Shown: in pieces, positions 12,101-27,100 of the stretch
Position numbering within the stretch: position 1 is the stretch's first letter
Layout of the letters: each line of letters opens with the position of its first letter
Source of the DNA: Heloderma charlesbogerti
Taxonomy: Eukaryota; Chordata; Lepidosauria; Squamata; Helodermatidae
Assembly: GCA_026122225.1 (NCBI GenBank)
Contig: JANEZZ010001897.1
Coordinates: 372,001 to 436,000, forward strand
DNA: 64,000 bases
Reading direction: 5' to 3'
Notes under the pieces: generated by a model
Database searches by the model: none
Seen by the model: only the letters and a program-made list of their open reading frames with translations
What the model was told of the DNA's origin: nothing
Translations under genes and position numbers: made by a program

Positions 12101-15100
12101 TTTTGCCAAGAGAACACGCTGATCATAGCAAACACTCTTTTCCAACAGCACAAGAGGCAACTCTACACATGGACACCACCAGATGGCCAATATCGAAATC
12201 AGATTGATTATGTCCTTTGCAGCCAAAGATGGAGAAGCTCTATACAGTCAGTAAAAACAAGACCTGGAGCTGACTGTGGCTCAGATCATGAGCTTCTTGT
12301 TGCAAAGTTTCGGCTTAAATTGAAGAACGTAGGGAAAACCACTAAACCATTCAGGTATGACCTAAATCATATCCCTCATGAATATACAGTGGAGGTGAGG
12401 AATAGATTTCAGGGATCAGACCTGATAGACAGAGTGCCTGAGGAACTATGGACAGAGGTCCGTAACACTGTTCAGGAGGCAGCAACGAAATCCATCCCCA
12501 AGAAAAAGAAATGAAAGAAAGCCAAGTGGCTGTCTGAGGAGGCTTTACAAGTAGCTGAGGAAAGAAGGGAAGCGAAAAGCAAGGGAGAAAGGGGAAGATA
12601 TATCCAACTGAATGCAGAGTTCCAGAGAATAGCAAGGAGAGACAAGAAGGCCTTCTTAAATGAACAATGCAAAGAAATTGAGGAAAACAACAGAATGGGA
12701 AAGACTAGAGATCTCTTCAAGAAAATCGGAGATCTCAAGGGAACGTTTTGTGCAAAGACGGGCATGATAAAGGACAAAGAAGGCAGGGACCTAACAGAAG
12801 CAGATGAGATTAAGAAGAGGTGGCAAGAATACACAGAAGAACTATACAGGAAAGATCTGAATGTCCCTGATAGCCATGATAGTGCGGTCATTGAACTTGA
12901 GCCGAACATCCTAGAGAGTGAAGTCAAGTGGGCCTTAGGAAGCATTAGTAACAACAAAGCTAGCGGAGATGACAGTCTTCCAGCTGAGCTATTTAAAATC
13001 CTAAAAGATGATGCTGTTAAAGTGCTGCATTCAATATGCCAACAAATTTGGAACACTCAACAATGACCACAAGACTGGAAAAGGTCAGTTTACATTCCAA
13101 TTCCAAAGAAGGGCAACGCCAAAGAGTGTTCAAACTACCATACAATTGCGCTCATTTCACATGCCAGCAAGGTGATGCTCAAAATCCTACAAGCTAGGCT
13201 TCAGCAGTATGCGAACCGAGAACTACCAGAAGTACAAGCTGGGTTTCGAAGAGGCAGAGGAACTAGAGATCAAATCGCCAACATTCGCTGCATCATGGAG
13301 AAAGCGAGAGAATTCCAGAAAAACGTCTATTTCTGCTTCATTGACTACGCTAAAGCCTTTGATTGTGTGGATCACAACAAACTGTGGCAAATTCTTAAAG
13401 TGATGGGAGTACCAGACCACCTTACCTGTCTCCTGAGAAACCTGTACGAGGGTCAAGAAGCAACAGTAAGAACCGGACATGGAACAACCGAGTGGTTCAA
13501 AATTGGGAAAGGAGTACGACAAGGCTGCATATTGTCACCCTGCTTATTTAACTTATATGCAGAGTACATCATGAGAAATGCCGGGTTGGATGAATCAGAG
13601 GTCGGAATTAAGATTGCTGGGAGAATTATCAACAACCTCCGATATGCAGACGATACCACCCTAATGGCAGAAAGCGAAGAGGATCTGAAGAGCCTCTTGT
13701 TGAGGGTGAAAGAGGAGAGTGCAAAAGCTGGTTTGAAACTCAACATTAAAAAAACTAAGATCATGGCATCTGGCCCCATTACTTCCTGGCATATAGTAAG
13801 AAGCAGAGACATCACCTTGCCGACAAAGGTCCGTCTAATCAAAGCTATGGTTTTCCCAGTAGTAATGTATGGCTGTGAGAGCTGGACTATAAGGAAGGCT
13901 GAGCGCCGAAGAATTGATGCTTTCGAACTGTGGTGCTGGAGAAGACTCTTACGAGTCCCGTGGACTGCAAGGAGGTCAAATCAGTCCATCCTAAAGGAAA
14001 TCAACCCTGACTGCTCATTGGAAGGACAGATAATGAAGCTGAAGCTCCAATATTTTGGCCACCTAATGCGAAGAGAAAACTCTCTGGAGAAGACCCTGAT
14101 GCTGGGAAAGACTGAAGGCAAAAGGAGAAGGGGACGGCAGAGGATGAGATGGCTAGATAGCATCACCGATGCAATGAATATGAACTTGAGCACGCTCCGG
14201 GAGACAGCGCAGGACAGGAAGGCCTGGCGTGCTATGGTCCATGGGGTCACGAAGAGTCGGACACGACTGAACGACTGAACAACAACAACAACAGAGTTAA
14301 AGGTGCCACAAGACTCCTTGTTGTTTTCGAAATGTAAGGAGCCTCTAACAAGGCCAGTCTATAACTGACCACCAACCCAACAAAGGGGTTGGAAATTATT
14401 ACTACATTTCCCATTCCTCTCCTATATTAACATGTTTGCTTTATAGAAGTCTTGGGCTATAGTACTTAGGTCAAGGTAAAGAAAACTCCAGAAGATAGAC
14501 ATTCCAAGGAATATTGATTTACTTCAAGATAGTTAACATTTCTTTAAATAAAAGTAACATACGTTTATGCTGAAAAGATTATAGTATGACACTGCTTGGA
14601 ATGTCTATTTAAGCATTGTTCAATGCTTTGAAAGTTTACACTTTGGGCCCATTCAGACATAACAATCCTGGTTTAATTAACTATGGTTTATTAAGCCAGG
14701 CTGGCACAATCCATCTTGCCCAGCAACTACCCTTATTCACCAACTTTGGTCCTTCAATGATAGTTTGTAACATGGTTCCCATGTCAGATGCAACAGGAAA
14801 CAGTGATTTAAAGAAAACACAATGAAGCACTGAAGTCAGTGGGTGAGAGAGAATGGGATGGATGAGGACCATCACTTGTTCCTAGATTAATAAACCATAG
14901 CTTATTAAGCCAGGATTGTTATTTCCAAACTGCCACTTTATGAAAAATGTGCTGAGATGCACAGTGAAGCTGTAAAACTCAGAAGCTGGTCACACACACA
15001 TGTGGTTTCACACTGTAAAGTGTCCATGATGAAGCATTAATGTCCAGGTTTCTCTTGGATTTGCTTTCCTCCTGCAGATATTTCCTGTTTAATAAAACCA

Positions 15101-18100
15101 TACAATACATTGGTCAATATTTTCCTAAGTGCAGAGTTTATCTCTGCAGAGTTAGCAGAACTTTGCATGCCAAACATACTTATGATACCCAGCAGATGGA
15201 GAAAAATACCATTCAATCTTCATGGCAGAACAATGGTTTGATTTACACACCCCAAAATGGTTTGAGGGCTGCTTCACACAACTGTGAGAACAGCCATTTC
15301 ACACATCCAAGCTATTACTGGCAGAGCTTCCATTCAATTATTTTAGCATGTGCCTAGAGACACACTGACCTGGTTCGCATATAATAAAACATGGTTAATT
15401 TACCATGATTTGTTGAATTGTGTCGTTACATGGGAACCTGGAACCATGGTTCAACTGGGTTATTAACCATGAACAACACATGAATAGAACCCATGGTTTG
15501 TTGCTGAGTTGTGAACTGTGGGTTTAAACCATCGGTGGTTGTTACGTGCAAACCCAGAATCGTGGGCTGTTCATGAGTTGTTTTGCCAGGCAACAGAGGT
15601 AGCAGGCAAGAGCGGTCAAAAAACCCAACCTCTTTACGTGTCAGTACTGCAGTGCTGCAAAGGTAGTTGGGATACAGGGAGGGGTGGGCAAAGGAGGAGG
15701 GAAACAAACCAGGGACTTTGAAAACAAACTGTGGTTTGTTTGATCGTCTGCCAGACACACCCTGGGAACAGCAACAAAACATGGTTTAAATAAAGTTTAC
15801 ATGCAAGCCAGGCCAATAATAAAGTCCATGCTTTCACTTGATGATTAATTTAAACTGAATGTTTTAAAGTAAAATGTTAAAAAAGTAGTGTATCCAGTTT
15901 CACAGTGTTTTATATTAATGTGTAAAGAAGTCACATATGTACCAACAATTACAACCATATCCAAGATGTTATAATTTAAAGTTATACTAATAATCACTTT
16001 AAGAGTTGGCTTTTGTTTGGCCATTTGCTGGCAACCAAAGACAGCTCTGAAGCTGTAATTGCAATTTTTATACAGAAATTAGAATCCACCTACTAGAAAA
16101 TATCGTAGGAAGAGGAAAATCTATATATATACTTCTCATATAAATTGCCATCAGTAAACACCTACTTACAGCAATCTTATGCAGATCCTGAGGCCATTTT
16201 GTCCCATTGAGTCATAATATTTGATGGTCTCTCTCCTCATGTCTATAACCTATCATCAAAAGAAATATGTTAATTGGTCACTCACAGCCCATCACATATT
16301 ACATCCCTTTCCCCTTCTAAAAAAAAATATTGGGGACAGCAACATGTACTCACCACTAATGCCCAATGTACCCTGATATGAATAGGCACCAAGATCATAT
16401 CATGTTGGAATAAATCCACTTCTTTGGTCCATCTTCTTACTGATTTATAGCCTGCAGAGTTTAGCTTGGGAAAGAAGAAAGTACTGAAAGCATAAAGACC
16501 TGGAAATCCTGGCCTTTTATTTCTCTCCACCAGAAGATTCATATAGAAGTTAATAACCTATAAATAGCAGAAGAAATCAAAAGGGAAAAAGAATACAGAT
16601 TAAATGCCTATCTGGTAAGGGTAAGAGAAATGTCACAACATTAATTGGCTAAATTGCTGGATTGTAGAATTTACAGCAAGTCTCAAGAGCTGCTATGACC
16701 TTTGCCCCATGTAGAAAACTACTAAACCCACCTGCCTCTTCAGAGATACAGTGCTTTGTCATTAGCCCTGTTTGGACATAACAAATTAATTACCCATGAA
16801 TTGCAAGGACCCAAGTCACTTCCAGTTTCCAGCCGCTTCTCCTTTGTGTGCCCCACAATCCTTCCCCCACTGGGGAAAAGAGGCAGGTCACAAGAAGCCA
16901 TCTGAGTCCCCTCTGCCTCTCCAGAGAAGTGACAGGGGCTAGTCCACTTAAGAGATACTTTTAAATATGGGATATAAATAAATTATTAATTAAATAAATA
17001 GTCCAGCTCAGCTTCTAATGGGGAAAGCGTGCACGCAGTGAAGCCTGGTTCCTGGCCCTAGCACTGGATGGAAGATCCACCCAGTGGTTGAGCTAGGGAT
17101 CAAATGATGTCAGGTGGGCATGGTCACACCCACCTGACATCATACAGCCAGCAGAGGGCTGGGGGGGGGGGTCATCCAGCCCCCTACCCAAATCTGGTTC
17201 TGCATCCCTGGTATAAACAAGTAAGAGGTTTTGCGCCCAAACAATTCAAGACCAGCCTATAGGCCCCAACAGCTATTTCCATAATAAAAAGCTAACAAAG
17301 TTTTACTACTGACAACTTCTATCTCACCACATCATTGAGCCACTGCTGGTTTCTTAGAGTGTGAATGTCTCCACGTGTAATGTTCAGCTTGAAGGCCTTA
17401 GTCAAAATTTCATCATCTTGGCCACAGCTCAGCACATTTGCTATCTCTCTCTCCATGTCCTAGATGGAGAAAGTTTCATACTATGAGTTTCATAAGCAGT
17501 GAGTACTAGATGGAACTGAACTTCCATATGTTCAGGGGGGATGTGTGTGTGCAAAGTCACAACATCTCTATGTTGTTCAAAATATTCAGATTATAAGACA
17601 AACCTAAACCTCTTGCATGTGATATGCTGCATACTGAATGTGGCAGTTTGGTTACAATTTAACCTGAAAAGCCGATTTAAAAAAATAAGGTATTCCCCAT
17701 TAATAAAGTACTGAGGACATAAGGCACTGGTGGCATTCTTTTTGACCAAACAGTACATCAGTTTTGGAGCCTATCCCAAGCAACCCTACCACAAAAACAG
17801 TACCTCTGTAAGGTCAGGAAAACACTCTGAAGCCTTGTCCAAGCTCAGACATTTCTGTTCTTCTCTCTCAGCTAGAGGGCACCTTCTGAATGAAGACCCT
17901 TCCTGACTCAGGCTTAACCTAAGTGACACTTCCTCCGATAGGTCATTTGCCAAGCACTGTTTTACACTCTGTTAAAAGAAAATGTACCATTATGAAATAA
18001 AAGTCTGTGAAAATCTTGTTCATAGGAAAGGAACATTCAAGATACCCCAGAGTTGTGGGATCCCAGTACCATCATTATCATTCCTTCTAATACCAAACTA

Positions 18101-21100
18101 GGTGATTCTTTGCCTAACAATCTGGCAGCAAAACAGGGTCACCCACAGTCCAGGTGGTAGCTTCTGAATACTCAGTGTAACTCATGATATGTAGAAATAT
18201 TAGCTTGTAAACAAAGAAAAAAATGGGGGGGGGAGAAAACAGACCTGGTTCTTATAGTATCTTGAGGCAGGGCGTAGGTTGTGGGAGGGGCATATGAGAT
18301 TTTTGTTTACAAACCCTCTTTATACATTATATGAGGAGGTTTCAGGAGGGACCAAAAAAAGGTTTAGGACATTTTCTCCCTCCTTCCCGCTCTCAAAACC
18401 CCTCCTGCTGCCTGATACATAGCAATAAAATGCTCTGCTTTGGGGCCAGCAACAAGTTCCAAACTAGGGCCCTTTAGCACTATATAGCACAGGAGGGGAG
18501 GATTTCAGGAAGGTGGAACATAGGAAGCTGCTTTATACCAGGTCAGACTATTTGAGCAATGACAATCTGGGGTTTCCCACATCACTTTCTACTTGAAATC
18601 CTTTACACTGGAGAATGCCATGGATTGAACTTGGTACCTTCTGCATACAAAGCATATGCTCTACCACTGAGTTAGAGTCTCTCCCTGTTTACTGTCCTTT
18701 ATCCTCCAAGCCTCCCCCCACCCCACACAAGCTCTGAATAGTTCTATAGGGCTTCTGTTCCAAATTGGCTGGAACATTCCTGGTTGGGTCAGGAGATTTA
18801 GTGCAATATTTTGATGTGTGGCCCCACTTGTCTATTTCTATTTTGGAAGTAAGCAAGGCATCAGCTTCTACTTAAAGCAGCTTTAAAAATTATTTCGGCT
18901 GGTCATTCTTTCTGTAGGGCGAAATCAGTGACTGAAGCCACTGGGAAGCTTACAAGGCTGGCAAAACAGAGTGTGACAAGACCAGTATGGACACAATACC
19001 CATCTAGTTTGCTGTTAGTTGCCATTCTCAGATGGAACCAATTTTTGTAAAGTGACTGATTGGTACTTGCTTTTGTGAGATAGTACTATCCAAGCTAGGT
19101 TAATTACTTTTCTTAAATACAAAAACAGTATGACAGGGAGGAGGAATGGAATAATGGCCTCAGGTTAGTGGGATCAATTAAATTCTCTCCCTGTCACTCC
19201 CACCCAGATACCCTCAAACCTTCAGAACAAGGCAATATAATGGTTGCACTGGAAGTACAATCCTGGGATGCACAGAATGACTGCTGCTATGCAAAACAGT
19301 ATTCCTAAAGGCCAAGCTTAATTCCATTTAAGTTGTCTCTCTTCATTACAGCATGATTTCAGTTCCACACCCACGAAACTGGGCTTAGCACCCTAGCACA
19401 TCTAGTAAAACAGTCGAGTAACAACTGCCAGATCCTTTCCCAAGGAAGGTAATCTGCAATGCCCAGTGTGCATTCATTGGATTGTACTTCTGGGTGTGAA
19501 CCAGCTGTTTTGAGACAGGGATACCCTACAGCCCAGCAGTAAGCACCTACAAATAGTCACAGGCAGGACAAACATTAGCACATGGGCAGCACCAGGGCAA
19601 GCTCCACGGCTGACTCCTGCCCTGGGTCACCCTTGATTCTGCCCCCGCAGCCCAGCAATCTGATCAGCCCTGGTGGCTGGATCTGGTAGGCACCATTTTA
19701 ATTCTCAGAATGCCCTTGCCACAGGATCACTGCGGAGTACTGTGGGAAAGTCACCACCAGATAAGCTCATCAGGGCCCACCATATGGCACTTTGCCAAAC
19801 CTGGAGCTAGCCCTGGTTGGAGAGTGAGGATGAGGACATCAAAGACAAGCCACTAGCACTACAACCAGCCACTGATAGTGCCCGCCTCTTGACTGTAGCA
19901 AAACAAGCTGTAACAAGAGCACCACAAAATTCATGAAACAAAATAGCCCAAAGTGAGATTTCTGACTTGCAAGCATCCCCCCTCCTCTCTCCATGGTCCC
20001 CACTCTGATGTACCCCTAGCATTTTATACAGTCTTTCTGTGATGCATTTTATTGTTGTAAGGTGCTTTAGGAGCCAGTTTTAGCTGAAAAGTGAGTCCTA
20101 AATAAAATATTAATCACAATCACATGCAAAATAGTTATTTAGGAAGGATAAAAGCTTTACTGCCAGAGCACACACTTTTCTATACAGACTCACCTCTTTT
20201 TTCTGTACTACTAGCTTTTGGGGTTCTGAAGATCTTTCTGCTACTGTCACTGACCTAAGAAAAGCAAAGATAAACATAATTCATGGTGAGAAGGGGGTGA
20301 GGATGTTGCCAAGGCAAAGCAGGGAGCACTTTTCCTTTCAGGAAGAAATCTCACTGGTATTTTATTCCTGCTAAAGTCAATCCTCTCACATTCCTATGAA
20401 CAGCAGTAGCAACAATGCTTGTGGGGGAAGGGAAAAAATGAAAGCAAAGGCAAACTACCAGATAATATACAGAATACCAAGCTCAATGGCTCATTCACCC
20501 ACACACAAAGTTACACTGTTAAATCCCGTGTAGGTATGCGCATACTTGACCAAAAGAGATCCAGAACACAAGAACTGAAGTGAAAGACTGAATGAAAAAT
20601 ACAGAAACACCAAAGTATTCACTAACCAACCTTTTCATCTAGTTTAACTCTACAAAACAGTAACAGCAGATACTATGATTCAGTAGCTTTAGAAGTCTAG
20701 GAAGAGGCAAGCAGTATCACTGCCCACTTCCAATCTTGGTTTACCCCCCCAGTCAGCACCCTTTTCCTCCTCTGGCCTAAAATGGCAGAGAGAGGAAAAG
20801 AAATAAAAGATATATAGAGCAATTGCTTGCAACAGCTCACATACTGTTTTGTGGCTTCTGGGTAGCAATACTGTGGTATTCCCCCTGATGGGACTTGATG
20901 CCATTAGGCACCCTTTCTGAGAAACGTGTAAAAGCAAAACCTGACACACACACGGCACTAAAATTCTTGTGCTCTAGTATCAATGCTCAATCAATCTACC
21001 CAAAGGCCCCAAACTACAAGTAAGCCACACCATGCTTTTCACCAACCTGTTTACATCTCTTCCAGAGCACAGAGGACCAAAGTTTCTGACACCTTAAAAA

Positions 21101-24100
21101 AAGCAGGAAATTAACACAGTTAACTTACTCAATTGCCTTAACACAATAGCGAGTGACATCTTAAAAAATGTTGGCTGCCATACCAATTTTACATGTAAAT
21201 TCTTTCACCGCTTAGTGATTTGTTCAGAAAACAGGGCTTCTTATTTTAAATATCCAATTACTACTGCAACCCAATAAGCCATAGGATAGGAAGCAATCTT
21301 AACTTTTAAATAGGTTATTTAAAAGCAATAAAAGGTGAGGGGGATGAGTTACACAATGGCCTGGTCACATGATCACCATGGCTTCAACAAGCCACCATGG
21401 CTTGTTTAAGCCATGGTGATCACACAAATCACATCAATATGTATGGTTGGCCAGTTATATACCAAGACAACAAAAATTCCAAATGTGTACAGATTTACAA
21501 GAGGAAAGAATAAAGTATATGAACTTAAACATATGCTTTAATATTAAAGATTTCCATTACAACCAGGCTACAGAGTATATCAGTGACTGCTCTGGCTGGT
21601 TTTGTTTGTTTGTTCAAATTAGACCGCTGAATTAAATTTTCCCAGTTTCAGAATACCAGCCAGAAATTTAATGTATTTATTTATTAAATTTATTAATTGC
21701 CCATCTGGCCAGTCACCCAGCCACTCTGGGTGATGTACAACAATAAAAATAGTTTACACAATAAAATTCAACATTAAAAACATCACATTTCTAAAATTAC
21801 CCTAGCCCACCCCAAATGCCTGCCTGCACAACCATGTTTTTAATGCATGGCGGAAGCTCATTAAAGAGGGGGCATGGCGGAGTTCCCTAGGGAGGGAGTT
21901 CCACAGAATGGGGGCCACCACAGAGAAGGCCCTCTCCCTCGTCCTCACCAGCCTAGCTGTCCTGGCTGATGGGACAGAGAGATCCATATTGTTGAGATTA
22001 AAATTTAATAGAATATTCATTTAAATGAGATCCAGTCCACCAGATAATCAAGTTCTCATTTATCAAGATCTTATTAACATTACTTTCAGATTATATTCCA
22101 TGAATTTATTCAAATCTTCCTTAACCAGATCCTCAAACATATCTCATCTTACTTTTCCTATGGGAATGCGTAGTTAGCTTCAAAGGAGAAAACTAATCAA
22201 CGTCACATTTCTTGATAACATTATAAATGCAGTTAAAATATCAAAGAATGATGTGTCGTCAATTATATATGCAGAAAAGACATCTGAATAGGTATAGATG
22301 TCTTTTCTGCATATATCTGCATATATCATTAATTGAGGTATTGAGATTATTTGGGTTGGGTGATTAATCTAGCTAGCTAGATTAGTTTAACATACTGGAG
22401 TACACCACTAAGGCAGAGGTGGGGAACATTTGGCCCTCCAGATTATGTTGGACTACAACTCCCATCAGGCCTAGCCAGCACAGCCAATGGTGAAGGATGA
22501 TGGAGGCTGCAGTCCAACATCATCTGGAGAGCCATGCATTAACCATCCCCTGAATGAATGTCTCAGTAAATGGTTATTTTTCTCAGGCTTCCAAATTATT
22601 CTGCAACATAAGGAAGGAAATACAACAGTAAGCAGGTTGAAGGGGTAGTAACTGGAGGCTAGTGCTACAAGATAACAAATGCAAGTGACACAACTTTAAT
22701 TAACCATGGCAAAACCAAAATCCTCATTAAATAAATTAATTTTACTCTGGATAAATTATGGATATATATCAGGATATACTCCTAATAAATGAAGATCAAA
22801 ATGGAAGAATTTAAGTAAGACAATAAAACACAGTCAACTTGACACCTCAAGTTCAAAGACCTTTAACAGTTGAACTTTGTACTTCAGCATTTAATTTGAC
22901 CAGAATTAATTTATTTTGCTAACCAGGAAACCAGGTTTTCAAAATTTTCCTCAGCAAGTGTGAAATGCTGATGATTGGTATAATGCACAAATGCAAAGAA
23001 TTTACTACCCATTTACCTTACAATGGGTTTTCATCATATAATTCTGTGAGGCTCAGTGTACTGGCAATACAACTTTTTAATTATAGTTTAATATAGCTTC
23101 TTCCTTTTAGAATCACTTCAGATCTCCATGGTGACTATCATGCTAAAAGGAGAGATGTGCTGCTGAAAACATGTAGACATACACTTATGAGCCAAGACTG
23201 GGAAAGTTTCTTTAAACATGTGGTAAATACATGCTTCCAGTCATGAATCTCCCTTCCATGCATTATGATGTTCATGGTGGAGATGCATGCACCAGTCCCT
23301 ATTTTCCTTAAGATGTGAAAAAAGACCTTAGAGATCACTACTCATCTCACTGCTATGTAAATTTATTCAAATATGAAGCAAGCATTACTACTACTTACCA
23401 TTTCTTGGTGTCTCAAATGAAGGGACATCTATTTCCAGATAGTGACCAGCCTTTAAAAATCCATGGGCATAACCTTGGACACTTGGTTCAGCACATTCAA
23501 AAGAACAAACCATGGATAAAGCTCAATTTTCAGCTATGGAAAACACAATTCCCAAGTTCCAGCTACACAGCAACATATGGCATTGAACTGATACTGTACA
23601 TTTAATACTGAACGTGAAGACCTTTGATACTGGAAAAAGGAACCCATTAATACAGCTATATAAACCCAAAATGATCTGAAGGAAGGATAAACACAGACTA
23701 GCTAGACAAAGGGTTTTTAAAAAAAATATATACCAATGTCCTAAGTGGGAAGAGGCTGGGGCAGCTACAGCTGGTGGTGGTGAGAAACTCCAGCCTGTAG
23801 TTTCCTTCTTGTAGAGGCTCAAAAGCTCTGCACAACTCTTAAGCAAAAGAAGTTGTACACTAACGTAAACATGTATTAGTTCTTTGACATTAATGACATT
23901 GACCCTGTTGACATGCATCTCTAAGCCAAAAATGCACAAGTGGCATGAACCTGGCTTTGCTCCTCCCTTTGCATGAACAAGCTGACAAGCCAGGATTCTG
24001 CGCAAACATGGCTTCTGATGAAGATGTAGAATCAGAAACTATGGCTAAGTGCTTGCAAACAAGGCAGGATTCATAAGTCAACTTAAAACCTGGTTTAAAG

Positions 24101-27100
24101 CTTACTTCTAATCCTGGCTTGTTTGTAAGCATTTAATTCATGCACCCAGAACTATGGTTAAGATAACATTTCTAATTCACAGTACCATCAAGCTGAATTT
24201 ATCTTAGCCTGTTTTGTCCTGCTAAATGCCAGTTTATCTTTCAAAAAGAAATGCAGGAGACCTATTCAAAAGTAAGTGCTTGGCTACTTCATTCCAGGCC
24301 TTTCTTTAAAAGTTCTTTATAGGAACTTACTTCAAGTGCTTTGCTAGTGTAGGAGAGGAGTGATTTTTAGGACTTTTCTCTTTTTCTTGCTCCAGCAGCT
24401 GTTTGTACTTCTCTCGTTCCACTCTCTGAACTCCCTAGGGGGAAAGAAAAAAGAATGAAGCTGTTTATCTTCATTGAATTCCACTATTGTTAATAGTGGA
24501 ATTCATACCATTCAAAATTTACTCCTGTGGTATCTCTTAGTAATATGCAAGTTTCTGAGCAGCCTCAGAAACACCCTCTAAGACAGGGGAGTGCTACTGT
24601 TTCCAATCTACAGATAAGAAATTGAATTGTAGAGGGCTTCGGACTGCAATCTTATTCACGTTTATGTGGGGGTAAATTCCACTAAAAACTAGTATGTTGT
24701 ACTTCTGAGTAAACACACATAGATCAGTCTGCAACTGATTTGTCCCAGTTCATGTATTACCATCCTATAACAGGGAAAGGGACCATTGGATACTGGAGCT
24801 AGCCCGCAAATTATGATCTCTCAACTGGCCCAAACTGAGGTTTCTAGTTGTTTTAGAGAACATAATAGAAATCAGTAGCCAAAACACAATGGAAGATGTG
24901 AAAATACAGTAGACAAGGTGAGAAAGAACATAGTAGAAAAGGAGTATGATGGAGTAGAAATGGACAGTTAATGTATCACAGAAAGAGTGTGTGTGTGTGT
25001 GTATGTATGTATTAGGGGTTGGCAGAAGGTAGATGATCGTGCATTATCCAATTACTGATAAGCCTCTGAACCTGTCTAGAGTAGCTGCATTGCCAGGGGC
25101 AGGGCTGGGGCTGGACAGGCCATAGAAAACATTGTATCCTGGCGGTCTTCTCCCCTTCCTACCCACAGGATTTCTTCTCCCCTTCCCACCCTCCAAAGTC
25201 CTCCAAGGCCACTTTTGTGACCTCAGGAAGCAACTGTCATAGTTCTTCCTGCAGTGGTTGCAAGGAGGCAAGACCTCAAAGGGAGGACTCCGAAGTGTGG
25301 GGGAAGGTCCCAGGGACTATAGGACTGCTCTCGAAATACCTTTAAAATGGGAAGAAATTTCAGCTTACTGTGGCTTGGACATGTAGTGAGAATCTAATTG
25401 GGAGGGGTGAGGCAGGGTAAAGGAAAGCATAAGAGCAAAAATATTTGTTTGTGCATCATCACCACTGAAATGCTACAGGAAATAAGACCTCAAAGAAACC
25501 ATAAAATGGAGAAAAGTACCAAAACTGAGAAAGGAAATCAGCAATACTACACACTTGGTTTGGAGGAACCCCACCAAAACAAGAAGAAAAATATACTACT
25601 GAAGGATCATCACCTAGAAACAGGAAGACTGCTACTTCACTGCAGCAAATGGCTAACTGCAAGGCTAGTACATACACACAGTAATGCTCCACAGTGCTAT
25701 AAGACAAGGCATGCCTACTGTCTGTGGCTGGGAAATGCTGCCAGTTGTTTACAGAACTGTTACCTCTAGTTAACCAAGAACTCAATTTGAATCAAAATTA
25801 TAATATGGAACACATACCAAGGATCCTCTCCCCAGTTTTAATGCTGAGTGTGTTAATCCACAGAGGCTGTAATCCTAAATAAGATTAGTCACTCCTGACA
25901 GAGTTTTCTTGAAACAAATTAATTAGCATCATTCAATCGAGCACACTATTTAAATATTCTGTAGTCATTTTCTACTACAGGGCAACTCATAAAGGTACCA
26001 TAGAAAACAAGCGTTACATGTAAGTGGACTTGCCTCTTCCACTGTATAGTGAGGCTTCTTTAGATACCTTCCTGGATCTAGAGTGGAACTGTCAAACAAA
26101 TGCCTTTGAGTAGCAAGCCGCCGTGGTTGCATATCTTCTTGAAGGGAATTATGACTTTTCCTGCTATTCTTTCTGGGAGTACAGTCATGCCTGGTAGGAG
26201 GAAAGAAAGTGTTACATAATTTAAGCATACCACTAAAACCTGAAAGCCCTTGATTTGGCAGCCTCAGACTACCCTGGAAAGTGCACACATGTGAGGATTG
26301 TTAAGCAGACATTGTAATCTTCTTTATCACTTTAGGCACAATAATCCATACAAGCAATACAAAATTCATAAGGGACAACATCAGAGACCATTATTCACTA
26401 CATACCACTTCCAACTTCCCTCAGATCTCACATACTTCCATTCTTTTGATTCTTCAAAATTTGGATAATGCTAAGCCTAAAGTTTTTTTAAGTTCATGCT
26501 GACCCCTGTAAAAATTATAGGCAAGTTCCTTGCATTTACTCATTTAATCTGGCTGCCTAGAAAAGAACTCCTTGCAAGGCAGGACTTTTGTTATATGTAT
26601 CACACATCAAGTAATGTCTAGAGTAGCTTATTTGTAAAATATAAGCTACTTATATTTCACAAATAAGTATAATATAAATATATTGAGGGCCAGTGTGGTG
26701 TAGTGGTTAGAGTGTTGAACTGGGAGCCGGGAGATCCGGATTCTAGTCCCCACTTGGCCATGGAAACTCACTGGGTGACTTTGGGCCAGTCACAGACTCT
26801 CAGCCCAACCTACCTCACAGGGTTGTTGTTGTGAGGATAAAATGGAGAGGAGGATTATGTACGCCGCCTTGGGTTTCTTAAAGAGGAAAAATGGTGGGAT
26901 ATAAATGTAATAAATAAATAAATAAGCAAACATTAATTTCTTCTCCTTGGGTCCTGAAACCTCACTTTGATTCTTACAACACCCCTGGGATCTATAACTC
27001 ATAATGGATCCCATCCTCAGTCCTCACAATTCTCCTCTACAAACTTAAGAATTAAATACTGAGCAGAGCTATGGGAGCTACACAGTATATGGGCTCTTTT

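Noticed and set aside
21121..21160. Alternative SENP2 exon between exons 8 and 9 (31 nt before GTAAGT at 21.13 kb)
   Set aside because: The length breaks phase with exons 8 and 9, which already join in frame.
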